Assembly: GCA_029990175.1 (NCBI GenBank)
Contig: JARKIP010000065.1
Span: 24,034,501-24,098,500 of the forward strand
Reading direction: 5' to 3'
Length of the DNA stretch: 64,000 bases
From: Petunia secreta
Lineage: Eukaryota; Streptophyta; Magnoliopsida; Solanales; Solanaceae
The notes below the pieces were generated by a model. The model had not been told where the DNA came from. It searched no databases and was given only the letters and a program-made list of their open reading frames with translations. Positions 31,641 through 43,559 of the stretch are shown here, piece after piece. A program made the position numbers and the translations under genes. Position 1 is the first letter of the stretch. Every line of letters begins with the position of its first letter.

Positions 31641-33126
31641 CATTTTCGGATGATCAGCTTAGGCAGCTTCACGACCATCGTCATCTTCAGCTCGGTCAAC
31701 TCCTCGGAATTTTCATCCTCGACGTCACTCGCTTTCTCACAAACATCTCCATTGTCGAGCACTAGCATAACTTTCCGAGTTGGACACTCTTTTGCCATGT
31801 GACCATAACCTTTGCATTTATAACACTGAATACTTGAAGCACTAGGAGAATTAAGTTGAACTTTTCCTCCCACTTCTCTTGGTTGGTTTACGGTCACACC
31901 CCTCTCGAAGGATTTCTTAGATTCTCAAACACTGTTAGCACTTGTTGGATTTGGACATTTCCATTCATTACCTCGGTTCAAAGGAGTTGAAGTAGTGACT
32001 CCTCGGTACCGGTTTGCCTTATCGTCCTTAACCAATTCCATAGCTTCGATGGCAGCTTCGAACATATCTTCCAAAGTGTGATACACGTGTAGCCTCAATT
32101 GAGATGACACATCCCGAGCCAAGCCATTTTTGAACCGAATAGCGGCTTGATCTTCATCTTCTTCCAGATCAAGGTTCAGTCGAATTCTCACGAACTCATC
32201 ATGATACTCTTGAACTGACTTGGACCCTTGCTTTAACTCATAGAGCTTCTGAAATTGAGCTTGCCGATATTTGGCACTCACATACGTACCACCTATTGCT
32301 TTCTTCAACTGCGCCTAAGTAGTGACTTCGGGATAGACATTCCTGCGTCTCATCCTCTTGTCAGTCTCCCACCACGTCAATGTATACGCTTCGAATGAAG
32401 CAATAGCATGTGCAGCTTTTCTCTCTTCGGTCATCTCATTGGTTTCGAAGATTCGTTCCATTTTAAGCTTCCACTCAAGATACTCTTCCGGATCACTAGT
32501 TCCTTTGAATGGTGAAATAGTGATTTTGACACTGTTCAAGTTTGAATCTCAAACACCTCGAATCTATTCGGGATACTCATCATAGTAATCATCAGCCTCA
32601 CGCTCAATATTTCGATCAACATTTGCGCCTCGGCCTCAACCTCAGAAATTTCCACGACCTCATTGGGCTTGCCTTCGTTGAACGAACGGCTGCTCATATT
32701 TAGGTTCGGCATCGAGAAATTCTCCTTCATCGACCCCTTCATCAACGTCCACAACTTGTCTTCGGGCCATTGGAAATGGTACATTTTCACCTCGGGGAAT
32801 GCCCAAGTGTTGATAACCAGCTTGGGGATTGCCCAAGTTTTGTTGTTGTGCTTGGGGATTGCCCAAGATTTCTTTTCGAATAGCCTCGCTCTACAAGTGA
32901 TGTTGTCGAACGAGCTCAGCATACAGCTCAGGTTTCATCAGAGTGGAGTTGCTAGTTCCAGCGCCGGACCCGGGTAAGGCCACAGACACACTACCTTGCT
33001 CGAGTTGAGCTACTCGAGCACTCACTCCTCTTACTTCGGCACTGATGCCTTGTATCGCAGTCATGAGATCGACTAACGGCACTTTGGCCTTTCAATGCCT
33101 TTGCCTTCGCCTCCATTCCCAGCCAT
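31641..33126 (-). pseudogene. H: Reina-like gag
   Basis: Start codon ATG at 33126 (MAGNGGEGKG). The order matches G: VRGVSARVAQLEQGS, GAGTSNSTLM, the LGNPQ repeats (32825-32866), SVKITISPFKGTSDPEEYLE, FETNEMTEERK and RFKNGLARDVSSQLRLH. The zinc knuckle CYKCKGYGHMAKEC lies near 31790-31835. Several frameshifts occur (near 33080, 32660 and 32540), with a stop near 32310. It is about as decayed as I. Confidence 0.85.
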
Positions 33127-34248
33127 GGTACCTGTATGAACCAAAGATCAAATAAAATGTTAAGGTTAGAAATCACCTCTCACACTCCGTCACGTTTGAT
33201 GGGTGGCACTCGGGTCCACTCAATTTATGGGTTCGATTTTTGGTCACTCAAGAACTTGTAGCCAATGGCTTCCTCGGTTGATCAACTTCTCTCAGTTCCT
33301 TCGAATTTGTCAAGTTACTTATCTACTTCGGGATGAGTGAATTGATATGACTCGATGGAACGGACACTATTTACTCTGCGCTTCGGAAGTCAAAGAATTT
33401 TCCTACGAAATTTGGACCTCGGTCTCTCCACGCACGAGTTCCTATAAGCTCAAAAGGGTTAGTACGACCTCGAGTAGGAAGAATTTACTCCAAGAGATCC
33501 ACTAACTAGATTTATCGAACACAAGAAAAGTGAAAACCTAGGAAAATCTACCCTTCGATTCCTCTTCGAAATCCCTTTCGAACTCGTCAACTCTTGTCCG
33601 TAGAAGAATGGACCCTCCGTGGTGCGGATAGGGTTTTTACGTTATCCAATTCCACCTTTTCGCCTGTGGTTTTAATCTTTACACTTTACCCCATTCTTCT
33701 TCCATGAAATAGTGACGTTTTTACTCTGGCCTACGGACAACTTAACTTCATTCACTGACCAAGAATTTGACAAGCTTTGGGTTGTCCTTTACTCCGGTAA
33801 CAATAACAATGGAGGAAATCAGTTCAAAGTTCTTTGAGCTAAGACTCAGCTTCTCGTGTTCGTACACTGTTACAAACGTAACAATTTTCCGGCGTACGGA
33901 CAACGGTTCAAATCATAGAACTTCAAAACTTTAAGCACAAACAACCCAAAAATACTCAAGAACCACCAGTCTTCATCGGTATCAACCAAAACACGGTGGG
34001 GTTCGAGTTCAGTCACCACTAAGCTCAAAACAATCAAAAAATTCGTCCAGAAACCCTAGTAACAAACGATGTACTTCGGGTACTTAAATTGTTCCTTGGA
34101 CAGTGGTGAACACAAATCAATGGTTGTTTGATTCCAACAACGAACAATCACAAAAAAAAAAAAAATTTGAATTTTTTATCTTTTCTACTTTTTATTTTTA
34201 TTTATTTTTTTTTTTTGTAAAAATACCACAGCAACAACAATCAACAAC
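33127..34248 (-). other. H leader
   Basis: Non-coding and collinear with the leader of I. Its A-rich tract (T-runs at 34203-34217 on +) is present. The priming site that should follow is deleted. Confidence 0.6.
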
Positions 34249-34420
34249 AAGGAGAGGAATTAGTCTCGGGCTCGATTAAATCGGAAACAAAAATCACCTA
34301 TAATAAGCAACAATCCTTAAGAAAGACAACGCTTCTTGCAAATTGAATGACCAAGAAGAAAATGTTCAAGCGACTCGCATAGATTGACACAAGTTCTTTA
34401 AAATCCCACACGGGGTTCGG
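34249..34420 (-). repeat. H 5' LTR fragment
   Basis: From about 34249 the sequence matches 23535-23705 of the I LTR. The priming site and the first ~110 bp of the LTR are deleted. It ends at ACGGGGTTCGG, where D resumes. Confidence 0.75.
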
Positions 34421-35645
34421 GATGATGAAGTGATATAGAAAGAGTTCATAATGAAGTTGTTAATAGAGATTATTCATGTGCATCCTCATCTCTTAATGTT
34501 GCATGTGAATAAGAGGGTAGTAGAGGTCCTTCCAATAGTTTGGGAGGAGGTGGTGGTTGTTCCATGGGAAAAAGAAGCTTGCATTGTCTAGTTGTGCTAA
34601 GCGACATAATGCTTTTAATTCCCATGTGAAAGATGGTTTGAGAGATGGTGTTGCTCTTGCTACAAGGGGATTGTATTATTCTATCAATGTCGTGAGGGGC
34701 TTGGAAAGTTGTAGTAGGAGTAGTGATATTCCCAATGGAACCAAGGCGAGAGGTTTTTTTGGGCTCCATGGCAAAGTTTCTTCCTCGACTTTCAACAACA
34801 CTTCTAATGTTGGATGAGTGATGGGAAGTGGAAGTTACATTAGCAATGTTGCTAGTAGAGTAAGGGAGACCCAAGTTGTTGGTGTTGGCATTTGTGGGCA
34901 TTCAAGTTCTCTCTTGGATGTATCTCTACGAAACTTGGGTAGACGTAGGTTCATTGCTGAGGTGAATGGGTATGAAGGGTACTTGCTCAAAATTGGTGAT
35001 ACTGATGCCAATTGCATTAACACCTCTTTGGTTGATGAGTTAAGGATACCATGTCGTGCGCTAGAGCATCCTTGTTAGTATGATGGAGTGTGGGTTTCCA
35101 AGGAAGCTCGGATGCTCTTATCTCATAGGAACTACAAGGGTTATGTTTGGTGTAATATGTATCCCATGCAACATATTGATATATGGCTAAGTGAGCTAGG
35201 GTTGCATGACAAGAGGGTGCAATATAGTATTATGAAGGATGTGTATATTGTGGGCATGGTCGAAGGGTCTATTTTTGTACCTTATCGGGCAAGAGGCCAA
35301 TTGCTTCGTAGTGCACCTTCTTTGGCTTCCATGGTTAAAAACGAGAAATCAAGAAGTCCTACAAACACGAGAGATGGTGGGACTAGTGCAAGTGAAGGGT
35401 TGACAAGTGTCGACAAGGTGAACCCAAAACCACAAGTTTCAAAGCCAAGTGATTCACAAACAAAGAAGAAGGAGACATCAAGTGATGAGTCTCCAAGTCC
35501 CAGATTCCAGGTTGATGTAAAGAGTCAACCTACTCCGGCTATGGGCATTCTCAAGCCTCGTCCAAACTCGCCCGAATATGAGAGACAAAAGATTGAGAGG
35601 AATAAGGGAGTGACTAGTGAAAACTCTCGAGTGGAAAAAGGATAG
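34421..35645 (+). pseudogene. D: Gly-rich and protease-like segment
   Basis: The D reading frame resumes with only nonsense changes (34815-34817, 35076-35078, 35643-35645) and no frameshift from 34557 on. It has the Gly-rich SLGGGGGCS-like stretch, a Ser-rich tract, RRFIAEVNG, LLKIGDTDANCINTSLVD, VWVSKEAR and SHRNYKGYVW. Then follow MQHIDIWLSE and the Lys/Ser/Pro-rich linker with TKKKETSSDESPSPRF and PTPAMGILKPRP. The GDTDANC block, where retropepsins have DSG, is identical to that of A. The acidic N-terminus was lost with the nest insertion. Confidence 0.7.
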
Positions 35646-37201
35646 GTTGTGTTGAGTGATGTGAGTGGATTGTCATCACCCGAATCTACACCCGACCTTG
35701 AAGAAAAAATGAGGGAAAAGTGAGAAGGAAAAAGAATCATTGAGAGTGAGGGCACCCCTTATTCTAACCTTAACCCTTTATCTTTTTCTTCTACTTGTTT
35801 GAATTCATGTGTACGAATTCTTAGAGGCAAATCGATGGAGCCTCAATCATGTTCCAAGATGGAAAGACAAGGTGAAGACGATTCCAAATATAAGCTACAA
35901 GGTTGAGGAACTAGCCATGATACTTCAAGTTCATTAAGTGAGCAAGATGGCAACTTAAATGTAAGTGTAAGTTTTTCTTTCCATGAGCAAGTTACTTCCT
36001 TGTCTTATGATAGTTCTTGTGAAAACTCTATGTTATTTGATGATTTATATGATTACAATGTGTTTGCAACTAGTGCAGAGTTGATTGGTCAACTTGCGTG
36101 TAAATGTGAACCACTTGTTGAGGGGGTTGAAAATCCACATCATGAATTGAGCTCGGTTTTCATTGAACCTCTCTTTAGCGAAAATATTCTGGCTGACCTT
36201 GTTTGTGAACCTTGTAATGACACCCCACCCATATTTGATAGAGGAGAAGATGAGTGTAATGAATATCCTATTCTACCCGTTGAATGCTTACTTGATGGTG
36301 GTGGTCTTATGTGTCGTAGTGAGGGTGGTTGTGACCTTGAGGAGTCTCTAGTGTATGAGATGGATCAAATTGTTTTCGATGACTCCTCAAGTGTAGATGT
36401 TGTCTCTAGTTTGAATACTTTACCTTTGTTTGCTAGTGAACTTGAGAAGTGTGCCTATACTAATCATTTGTATGAGGGCATCTTCAATGGTGATGGTGAT
36501 GGTGATTTGTATCAAACTAGAGTAGAGTGTCAGTTTGAACCTCCATGGATTGGAAAGCTTAACTCTATTGACAATCCATTGTTTGATTGTGATAGTGCAT
36601 CTTCTAGTAGTCCTAATCTTGCTTGTGTGGGCTATAATGATGAAGAAGCTATGACAAGGACCTTCCTTGGTAGCTTGTCTAGTGAGGAGGATTGTCTTGG
36701 AGGCAAAAGTAAGGGTGAGGAGGTACCTCTTGGTGTGTGTAAGAGTGCTTCTAAGAAGGGGAGTGGAGTACTTGATGTTAGTTGTCGCTTGAACTATTTT
36801 ACTTACTCCATTCCATATGTTGATCACACCGTGATTGTTGAGCATGCCAAAGCCACTGTGTCATCTTATGATAAAATTGCATTAAAGGCTTGGTGTGTTG
36901 GTCATGAGCTTAGGGGTCATAGGGAATTTGATTGCTTAATCTTGCATGTTCCATGTCCTATTTATCTCTTTGCTTGTTCTTGTGATGAGTACACTTTCTT
37001 GTCGAGTCAAGTACTTGTTGTCTCCTTTGGAGACATGAGCTTTTTAATTGTTATTGATGCTTGGCTCTGTCATAAGAGTGTTTTTTCCTCACTTTTGGCA
37101 CTAACCTACTCGTGTAGTGGGAAGCTTTATTTGTGCTTGTTTTTGAATGTAGACTTTGATGGTTTGATTTCGAGGACGAAATCTTCTCAAGAAGGGGAGG
37201 A
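35646..37201 (+). pseudogene. D: accessory ORF replacing pol, best preserved copy
   Basis: Same frame as the protease-like part. Early nonsense codons lie near 35721 and 35904. It is then open from 36000 through the polypurine tract and 44 codons into the 3' LTR, to 37334. Blocks in order: SGLSSPESTPDL, GTPYSNLNPLSFSS, DYNVFATSAE, FIEPLFSEN, CNDTPPIFDRGEDE, EESLVYEMDQIVFDDSSS, SASKKGSGVLDVSCRLNYF, LKAWCVGHELRGHREFDC, FLSSQVLVVSFGDM and ISRTKSSQEGEDD. It is acidic with regularly spaced Cys residues. No RT, integrase or membrane-anchor pattern is visible. Function unknown. Confidence 0.75.
37187..37201 (+). other. D polypurine tract
   Basis: TCAAGAAGGGGAGGA-type tract before the LTR. The bases also encode the SQEGEDD peptide. 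Confidence 0.8.
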
Positions 37202-37908
37202 TGATGCGGGGCAAATCGAGCCAAGACACCAACCATTAAGAACAAGGCTTGAAAGCACAAAGAATACAAGTCAAGGGCTCCGGAAGCGACTTGAAGATCA
37301 TGCATCGGATCACCACGGAAGGAGGACCCCCTAGGCTACAAGGAGGAGCGTCTGAACAACAATTTGAGGCGTCTCAAGAGGCCACATGAAGAGGTGGAGC
37401 ACCTCTGGCCAAGTGGAGCGCCTAGGAGGAGCGCCCAGCTGGAGGGCCAAGATTGACCAGCAGCTATGGAGGCGGAGCGCCCAAAGCCATAAATGGGATT
37501 TTTGCGTAAATCTTCCCATTTTGACTTTGCGTGGCCTCGTATGTTTTAACCCAATTTGGGGGCATTTTATTAATTTCACAGGGGGATAGAAAGAACTATA
37601 AATACACCTCTTAGGCTTTTCATTTCATCAGCTAGATTTTAAGATTGAGAATAGGAAAATTGAAGAGAGGCAAGGCCTTCTTTGAAAAAGCTTGAAGCTT
37701 CATGTATCTCTTGGCTTGGAACCATGTGGATTTCATCCTAGTTTCACTCAAGTTTCTTTCCTCTCTTTGGATATTCAATTAATGTTTTGAATCGTTTATC
37801 CGTTCTTTCTTCTATTTCTGTTCTTCCCCATCCCTTAATTTCTTGATATCTTGTTTGTTCGCTCCCGCATCTATCGTTATTTGCTTCCGCTAGTTTTACC
37901 ACATATCA
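37202..37908 (+). repeat. D 3' LTR
   Basis: 707 bp, TGATGCGGGG to ACATATCA, collinear with 19630-20335. GGCGGAGCGCC-type units lie at 37330-37490. TATAAATA is at 37597-37604. Confidence 0.92.
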
Positions 37909-38471
37909 GTAAGTCACTATTTAGCCAAAATCTACCACACCATGAACCAAATTCCTACATTATAACTATATCAAATCCTAATTGATCTTTATTCAAGTGT
38001 CCCCACATTAGTGGAGAAATACAAGAAGGGCAAGTATTCGAGTTTTTGAGAAACATGCATGAGCATTTCTTTGTGAGAGCGAGAGTTGAATTATTGGAGT
38101 CAAATTTTTGTTCTAAAATGTACTTTGTGAGTGAAAGACTCCATTCTTCTCATGTGGAAGGCAAGTAACTTTTGAGCGTGAAGTTTGAATGCACGGCGAG
38201 GTAAATGAACAAACGAAGCGAGTCGATGACCTTGAGATAACTCTAGAGACTCATAAGTTTCCTATTGCCATGGTATAAGTGAGATGCATAGTTGCTTGTC
38301 AATTGTTCATACAAGTAAGTGTGACTAGATAATACCAACTAATTCATTAATGCAAAATGATTGATTGATTGAATTTGTGGAACATGACTTTGAGCATAAA
38401 TGTGAAAATGCTCTAGCGACCTTGATTTTTGAGTTGCTTGAGGACAAGCAAAGACTTAAGTTTGAGGGAGT
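37909..38471 (+). other. B: end of 3' untranslated region and polypurine tract
   Basis: Continues from 19629 after D. Non-coding. TTAAGTTTGAGGGAG ends about 38470, directly before the Athila LTR start TGATAAG. Confidence 0.65.
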
Positions 38472-39843
38472 TGATAAGTTGGTATTTTACCAACTTAAAG
38501 ACCACTGTAAGCTTTCATTTTTGAATCCAAAGGCAACGTTTGGTGTTAATTAATGTCGAAAATTGCTTAGTTTCAGGTTGTGACGAATTGCATGAGCATT
38601 GATTGAAGAGTGAAGCTAAAGAACAAGAATTGGAGTCAAAAAGTGAAGAATTGGGTCACAGCTTGAGGCGCTCCGCCTAGAATCAGAGGCGGAGCGCCTA
38701 GAAAAATGCAGAGAGTGACATGAGGCGCTCGACCTCTGTTGAGGTGCCCCGCCTCTGCATCTAGGCGGAGTGCCTAAGATCTTAGGCGGAGCACCTGAGG
38801 AAAATTCGAGAGAGCAATAATTTTGACGCTCCAGACTTGGGCGGATTGCCTAGCCTTTGAGGCGCTCTGCATGAAGCTGTAAACCCATGTTTTCCACTTT
38901 GTATAAATAGAAAAAGCTAGGGTTTTAATACTATCTAATTCCATATTACACAGTCTGCTCATTTGAGGCAATTTTGGGAGCCAAGTAGGAGTCTTTACAT
39001 CAATTTGTAAGCTTCTTAACTTATATCTTTAAATCTTGATTCATATATCAATTCAAGATCTATGTTTGAATTATTTCATTATTTCATTACAGTTTGATTG
39101 CTTTGATTCAAACCCCAATTATTAGTAGCTATACTCATAACTAGGGGTGTAAACATGCTATAGCGATAGAAAATCAATGGGTGTCGTTCTATTTCATTAC
39201 TCATAACACAAGTATCGATTATCCAATTCCCTATTACAATAACATCAAAATTCAAATATCCATGATATTTGGGATTTCTTGTCTACTTTGCTAATTAAAG
39301 ACTGGGGAGATATTAATTAGCGTAGAATAGTGAAATTGGTGAGGATTTGGGTTGATAGGTTATTTTTATAGACTAACCCATCTAAAAGGAGTTACGCTCG
39401 GAAGAGGTCTCCTATCCTCGGGTCCTTGAGTAGTGCTTTAAGCGTTCAACTAAGGCTTTGACGAGTGGGTTAAGATATATCTCTTTTAGGCCGGAAGGAT
39501 TCTAGAGATCATAATAGAAAGACTCGACCATAATTACACTTGTGTTGTGAATGCGGAATAATTACGCCCGTTGATTGAAAATTGATATTAGCCGTTTACA
39601 CTCCTAGTCTCGTAACATAGAATCAATTTTTTGCTTTAATTTGAATGCATTGTAGTTAAATACAAGGTTACATCGAACAAACCCCATTTCTAGGACTCAA
39701 TATTAAACATCATTTGAATTTCTATTTGCGACTCTCTTATTTGACGAGCTAGTTTCCTTGAAAAATCGACCCCGACTCACATCGGGTATTTTACTTTGAT
39801 GACCGCTCCTCGCCATTAATGGTGTACGATTGAGCGTGGATCA
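38472..39843 (+). repeat. B: Athila 3' LTR
   Basis: 1372 bp, TGATAAGTTGG to GCGTGGATCA. It includes AGGCGGAGCGCC units (38665-38870) and TATAAATAG at 38902-38910. The length and the TGATAAG start after TTTGAGGGAG suit the Athila lineage. The matching 5' LTR is left of the window. Confidence 0.75.
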
Positions 39844-40589
39844 GTAGGTGGTGATTTTCACATTGTAATGGAGCAACCACCTCTCTTCACTGTCTAAATC
39901 CTAGTCTTTTTGTGGAAGAGAGAAGAACATAGAAAGTACCGAATAAGTTATATATCTTTTTCTATGTTTAGATGTAACCACTTTAGGCTTACTTCTGTAA
40001 GAGCGTATTAGGGTGATATTAAATTCATAATTACTTGTTTTACCTTACTAGGTCTTTTAAAAGTAGACTCTTATTTTCTACATCTCCCACTCACATATAA
40101 AGGGAGTCCTTTTTTAATATGAAAAATACATTCTCACCTCATCTCTACAAATATGCATACAGGGAAATAGACCATGAGACCAACATGCTTTGAGAGCTCG
40201 GTATTATTATTTTACTAGAAGTATAGTGCCTCTCGTCGAGTAAAAATAAGTAGATAATAAAGTATACAATACCCTTGATCGGATCCCCTGTAGGTCGAGA
40301 GGATCAAGAAAGAGGGAAGGGTCCTCTCGACCATAGAAGATCATTTTGTAAATAGAATAAATCTGCTCCCGAGTTGAAAAAATATTCCCCCATGGCACAC
40401 CCAGAATATGGGGCCAAAAATTATAGAGGAGCAGGGATCACGAACGGAGTTTAGAGACATTCCACCCCCATGAGAACCAATGTATGGAAGATTTTCTTTT
40501 CCAAGTGAAATCCCCTAGTATTGAAAAAAGTGCTTTCATTGTTGTGGAATAAAAAGTCTTCGTATGTTAATGCACGTATTTAATTTCTT
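39844..40589. other. Unassigned, possibly organellar in part
   Basis: 39844-40190 is AT-rich with nothing recognisable. 40190-40440 has a higher GC content and a 63-codon minus ORF (40207-40398, MPWGNIFSTREQIYS) that I do not recognise. Its closeness to the atp6-like stretch at 40594 suggests the same organellar insertion, but I cannot show it. Confidence 0.3.
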
Positions 40590-40593
40590 CGGT

Positions 40594-40740
40594 CATAGTT
40601 CAGTAAAGATTTTAAGTGGGTTCGCTTGGACTATGCTATGTATGAATGATCTTTTACATTTCATAGGGGATCTTGGTCCTTTACTTATAGTTCTTGGAAT
40701 TACATTTTGATTTACTTTCAAAATTGCAATCATAACTCAT
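40594..40740 (+). pseudogene. atp6: Mitochondrial atp6-like fragment (NUMT)
   Basis: The + frame from 40594 reads HSSVKILSGFAWTMLCMND, then LLHFIGDLGPLLIVLGITF, ending at TGA 40708-40710. This matches the C-terminal region of plant mitochondrial ATP synthase subunit a, which forms part of the proton channel in the inner membrane. A related continuation (KIAIITH) follows up to about 40740. The fragment is too short and is interrupted, so it is a transferred non-functional piece. Identification is from memory of the conserved segment. Confidence 0.6.
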
Positions 40741-41500
40741 TAGTTAACTGGTGCACTGGCCTATGAACATAAATTAATAAGATTATGTTCATGGTCTTCC
40801 TATTCCCATGATTCCCTTAATATTAACTCAACTGCTTTATCCAGATAAGTCCTACCAGACTGCATTCATGTACATGGTCTTTTAAAAATACACTAAAATA
40901 GCTAATATTAAACTAAGTTTCAAGTATCTGATCGCAGTCACTAACGGTATGAATCTTGAGCAACTATAAAGGCTCTAGGTTTCACACAACTATAATATAA
41001 GATTAAACTTATGTTAGCTCAATGGGTTGACATTAACACACATGGAATGAATCACTTGCTACAATATTTTCTCTTTTCCTTACGGAATGTATTTCTTTCC
41101 CTTAAATGTATTCTATAGATGACATTCAGACATCATATGTATTTGAATTTAAGTTTATAAAACTCACATCTAACTCACAAAGTAGACTAGATGAATATTT
41201 TTTACCATATTGACTTTCTATCATCGTTTATGCAACTCACGATTTTAAGAATATAACTTATTATTCATTTGATAATTTTGCTTTAAATCACGTCACATCT
41301 CCATTTATCACTAAAATAAGGAGGAGTTTGCCTATGCTTAAAGGCCAAACTCTTGTCTACTTAATATGCTAAAAAAAAGATAACTAGAAAATATACGAAC
41401 ATTCAATGTTGTATGTGAATAAACTTTATTGATTATCAAAGAATATAATTTTCTGAACAACGGGAAAAATTAAGGAAGATAAAAATTATTCAAAGTTTAT
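40741..41500. other. Unassigned AT-rich sequence
   Basis: No coding region or repeat boundary I can support. It may hold the 3' end or LTR of copia K. Confidence 0.35.
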
Positions 41501-41716
41501 GCAAGCCTTGAGACCTAGTATGTCTCACAAATGCAACTCTAGCTAAAGACTTGGTCAATAAATCTGCTACCATATCTTCTGTAAATATATACTCCAGATT
41601 CAACTTCTTGCATTTATACATTTTTCTATAATTATATTTGATATCTATGTGTTTGGTATCTTAATGATGCTTAGGTTTCTTAGATGCATCAATTGCAGGC
41701 TTACTATCACAATAGA

Positions 41717-41971
41717 CTAATAAAGGTTCAACATTTTCTGCGATATACAATAAGCTTTTAAGAACCTATTCAACCAAACAACTTCTTGTTTTTCTTTTGA
41801 AAGAGACACATATTCAACTTCTATCATAGACATTGCTACACATGATTGCTTTTTTCTCCTCCATGCTGGCACATTTACTATGAAAAAAAAAAAGACATAC
41901 CTTAAGATAGGCATTCTCATGTCTAGATCTCCTCCATGATCAGGACCACTATTTTGATGCCTTGGTAACAA
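41717..41971 (-). pseudogene. K: copia RNase H
   Basis: Minus frame with WRRKKQSCVAMSMIEVEYVSL and KQEVVWLNRFLK, the end of a copia RNase H (usual form SWRSKKQ...STxEAEY). The acidic Glu of EVEY is present. An FFFF run at 41880-41895 reflects a poly-A-like expansion. Inactive remnant of the enzyme that degrades the RNA template. Confidence 0.8.
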
Positions 41972-41989
41972 AGCGAATGCTCAGTTGTT

Positions 41990-42960
41990 TCTTTCAGATA
42001 TCTCATGATCCTCTTTATTACTTGTCAATGTCCTGGATCTGGATTGATTTGATATCTACTTACTAAGCCAACTACTTGATAGATATAAGGTATAGCACAC
42101 ACCATAGCATACATTAAACATTCGGTCGTGCTCCTATAAGGAATTCACTCATCTTTTCTGTTTCTTCAGGAGTTTAAGAATACAAATGATTTTCTAAGTT
42201 ATGGCCTGTACTAATAGAAGTGCCAATTGCTACTATTTTGCACACTGAATTATTCAAGAATTTTGCTAATGTAATTTTATCTCAAGAGATATAATAATTT
42301 TTTAGGATGATCTCTTAAAATCTTAACTCCAAGAATATATGCAGCTTTATTTTATCTTTAATCTCAAATTGGGATGACAAACTAGGATATTACCTCATTT
42401 ATTAAGTCCTCATCATTTACAGTTATAAGTATGTCTCTTGATTTCTTAGTATAAACACAATTCTCTTCATCTATCATAGTCAAATCATTGGATATGATCA
42501 CATTTTTAAATTGTGTGTACCATTGGCCTAAATATTGTTTGAGGCCATAATAGACCTCAAAAATTTACAAATATTTTGTTCATAGCCTTTTTTTGATAAA
42601 TCAGTTAAGTTGTTCCAAATAAATTTTTTCATCTAATTTTCCATTGAGAAATATAGTCTTTACATCCCACTTATGAAACTCAAAATCTAAACATGAAACT
42701 ACGGCAACAACCAGGCGAATTGAGGTAAACCGTACAACATTAGAGAAGTTTTTATATAGTCTATTCTTCCCTGTTGTGTATATATTTTCTCCACCGGCCG
42801 ATCATTATTTATCTCAACTTTACCATCAGTCTTAAGCTTAATTCGTAGAATCCAATTTCTCTAATAACTTTGTGTTCTTTGGGGAGGTCAAATAGTTTCC
42901 AAACTTTGTTGACTCTCGTAGCCTCCAAGTCATCTTCCATTGCTTTTGCCTATTTTTTTT
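41990..42960 (-). pseudogene. K: copia reverse transcriptase remnants
   Basis: Broken minus-strand pieces read KAMEDDLEATRVNKVWKLFDLP (near 42950-42880), FEFHKWDVKTIFLNGKLDE (near 42700-42630), QWYTQFKNVIIS and ENCVYTKKS (near 42530-42430). TECLMYAMVCAIPYIYQVVG lies near 42140-42070. These match copia RT blocks (VKTAFLNG, the AVGSLMYAM-type block) in the correct order. The catalytic YVDD is not intact. Confidence 0.65.
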
Positions 42961-43559
42961 AGAAGTACATGAGAGTTCTTCTTTCACCTTTTAGGCTCAT
43001 TTTCTTCTAGTAAAAGGAGCATAAAAAGTTCATTGCGTTCAATATCAAATCATTGGCGGAGAATATTTTTACGTGAAAGACACCTTTTATGATTCTTTGA
43101 TAGAACACATGAATGAAGTGATATTTATACATCTCGATCATCTATTTCAAATAAGGTTAGATCTTGACCTATCACTCTTTTTCTTTTTTGAGGAAAATCA
43201 TCCTTAAGGAATGTGACTGCTCATGATTCAACTTATCTTCAATCCTACTGTCTTACTGCCCTATAAACACATAACCTTTGAGGTTTGTGAGTACTTCATA
43301 AAAATAAATTATTTTTCCTCACGAGCCAAATTTTTTCTTGCTTGTGAGAGATATCATGTGTATATTCAGCGTAACCACAATGTCTTAAAATACTTAGGTT
43401 GGGTTATCTTCTTGTGAACAACTTATATAGAGTGGTCAAAACCAGTTTTGCAGTCACTCGATTAAGCACATAGGAGACAGTAAGCAGTGCATCACCACTA
43501 ACTAACTAGGAGGTTAGTTTGGACCATCATTGACCTAACTATTTCTAGGAGCGTCTGAT

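Larger units (their letters stand above)
19630..37908 (+). mobile_element. Element D: non-autonomous LTR element split by a 13.6-kb nest
   Basis: Two matching LTRs (19630-20335, 37202-37908) are flanked by perfect duplications gtaag (19625-19629, 37909-37913) more than 18 kb apart. After the 5' LTR come a priming site and 0.5 kb of leader. The protease-like and accessory frame resumes only at about 34421. The inserted block 20864-34420 holds G-type elements I, G and H. The rest of the leader and the acidic N-terminus of D are missing, so the insertions were accompanied by deletion. No pol belongs to D itself. Confidence 0.9.
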
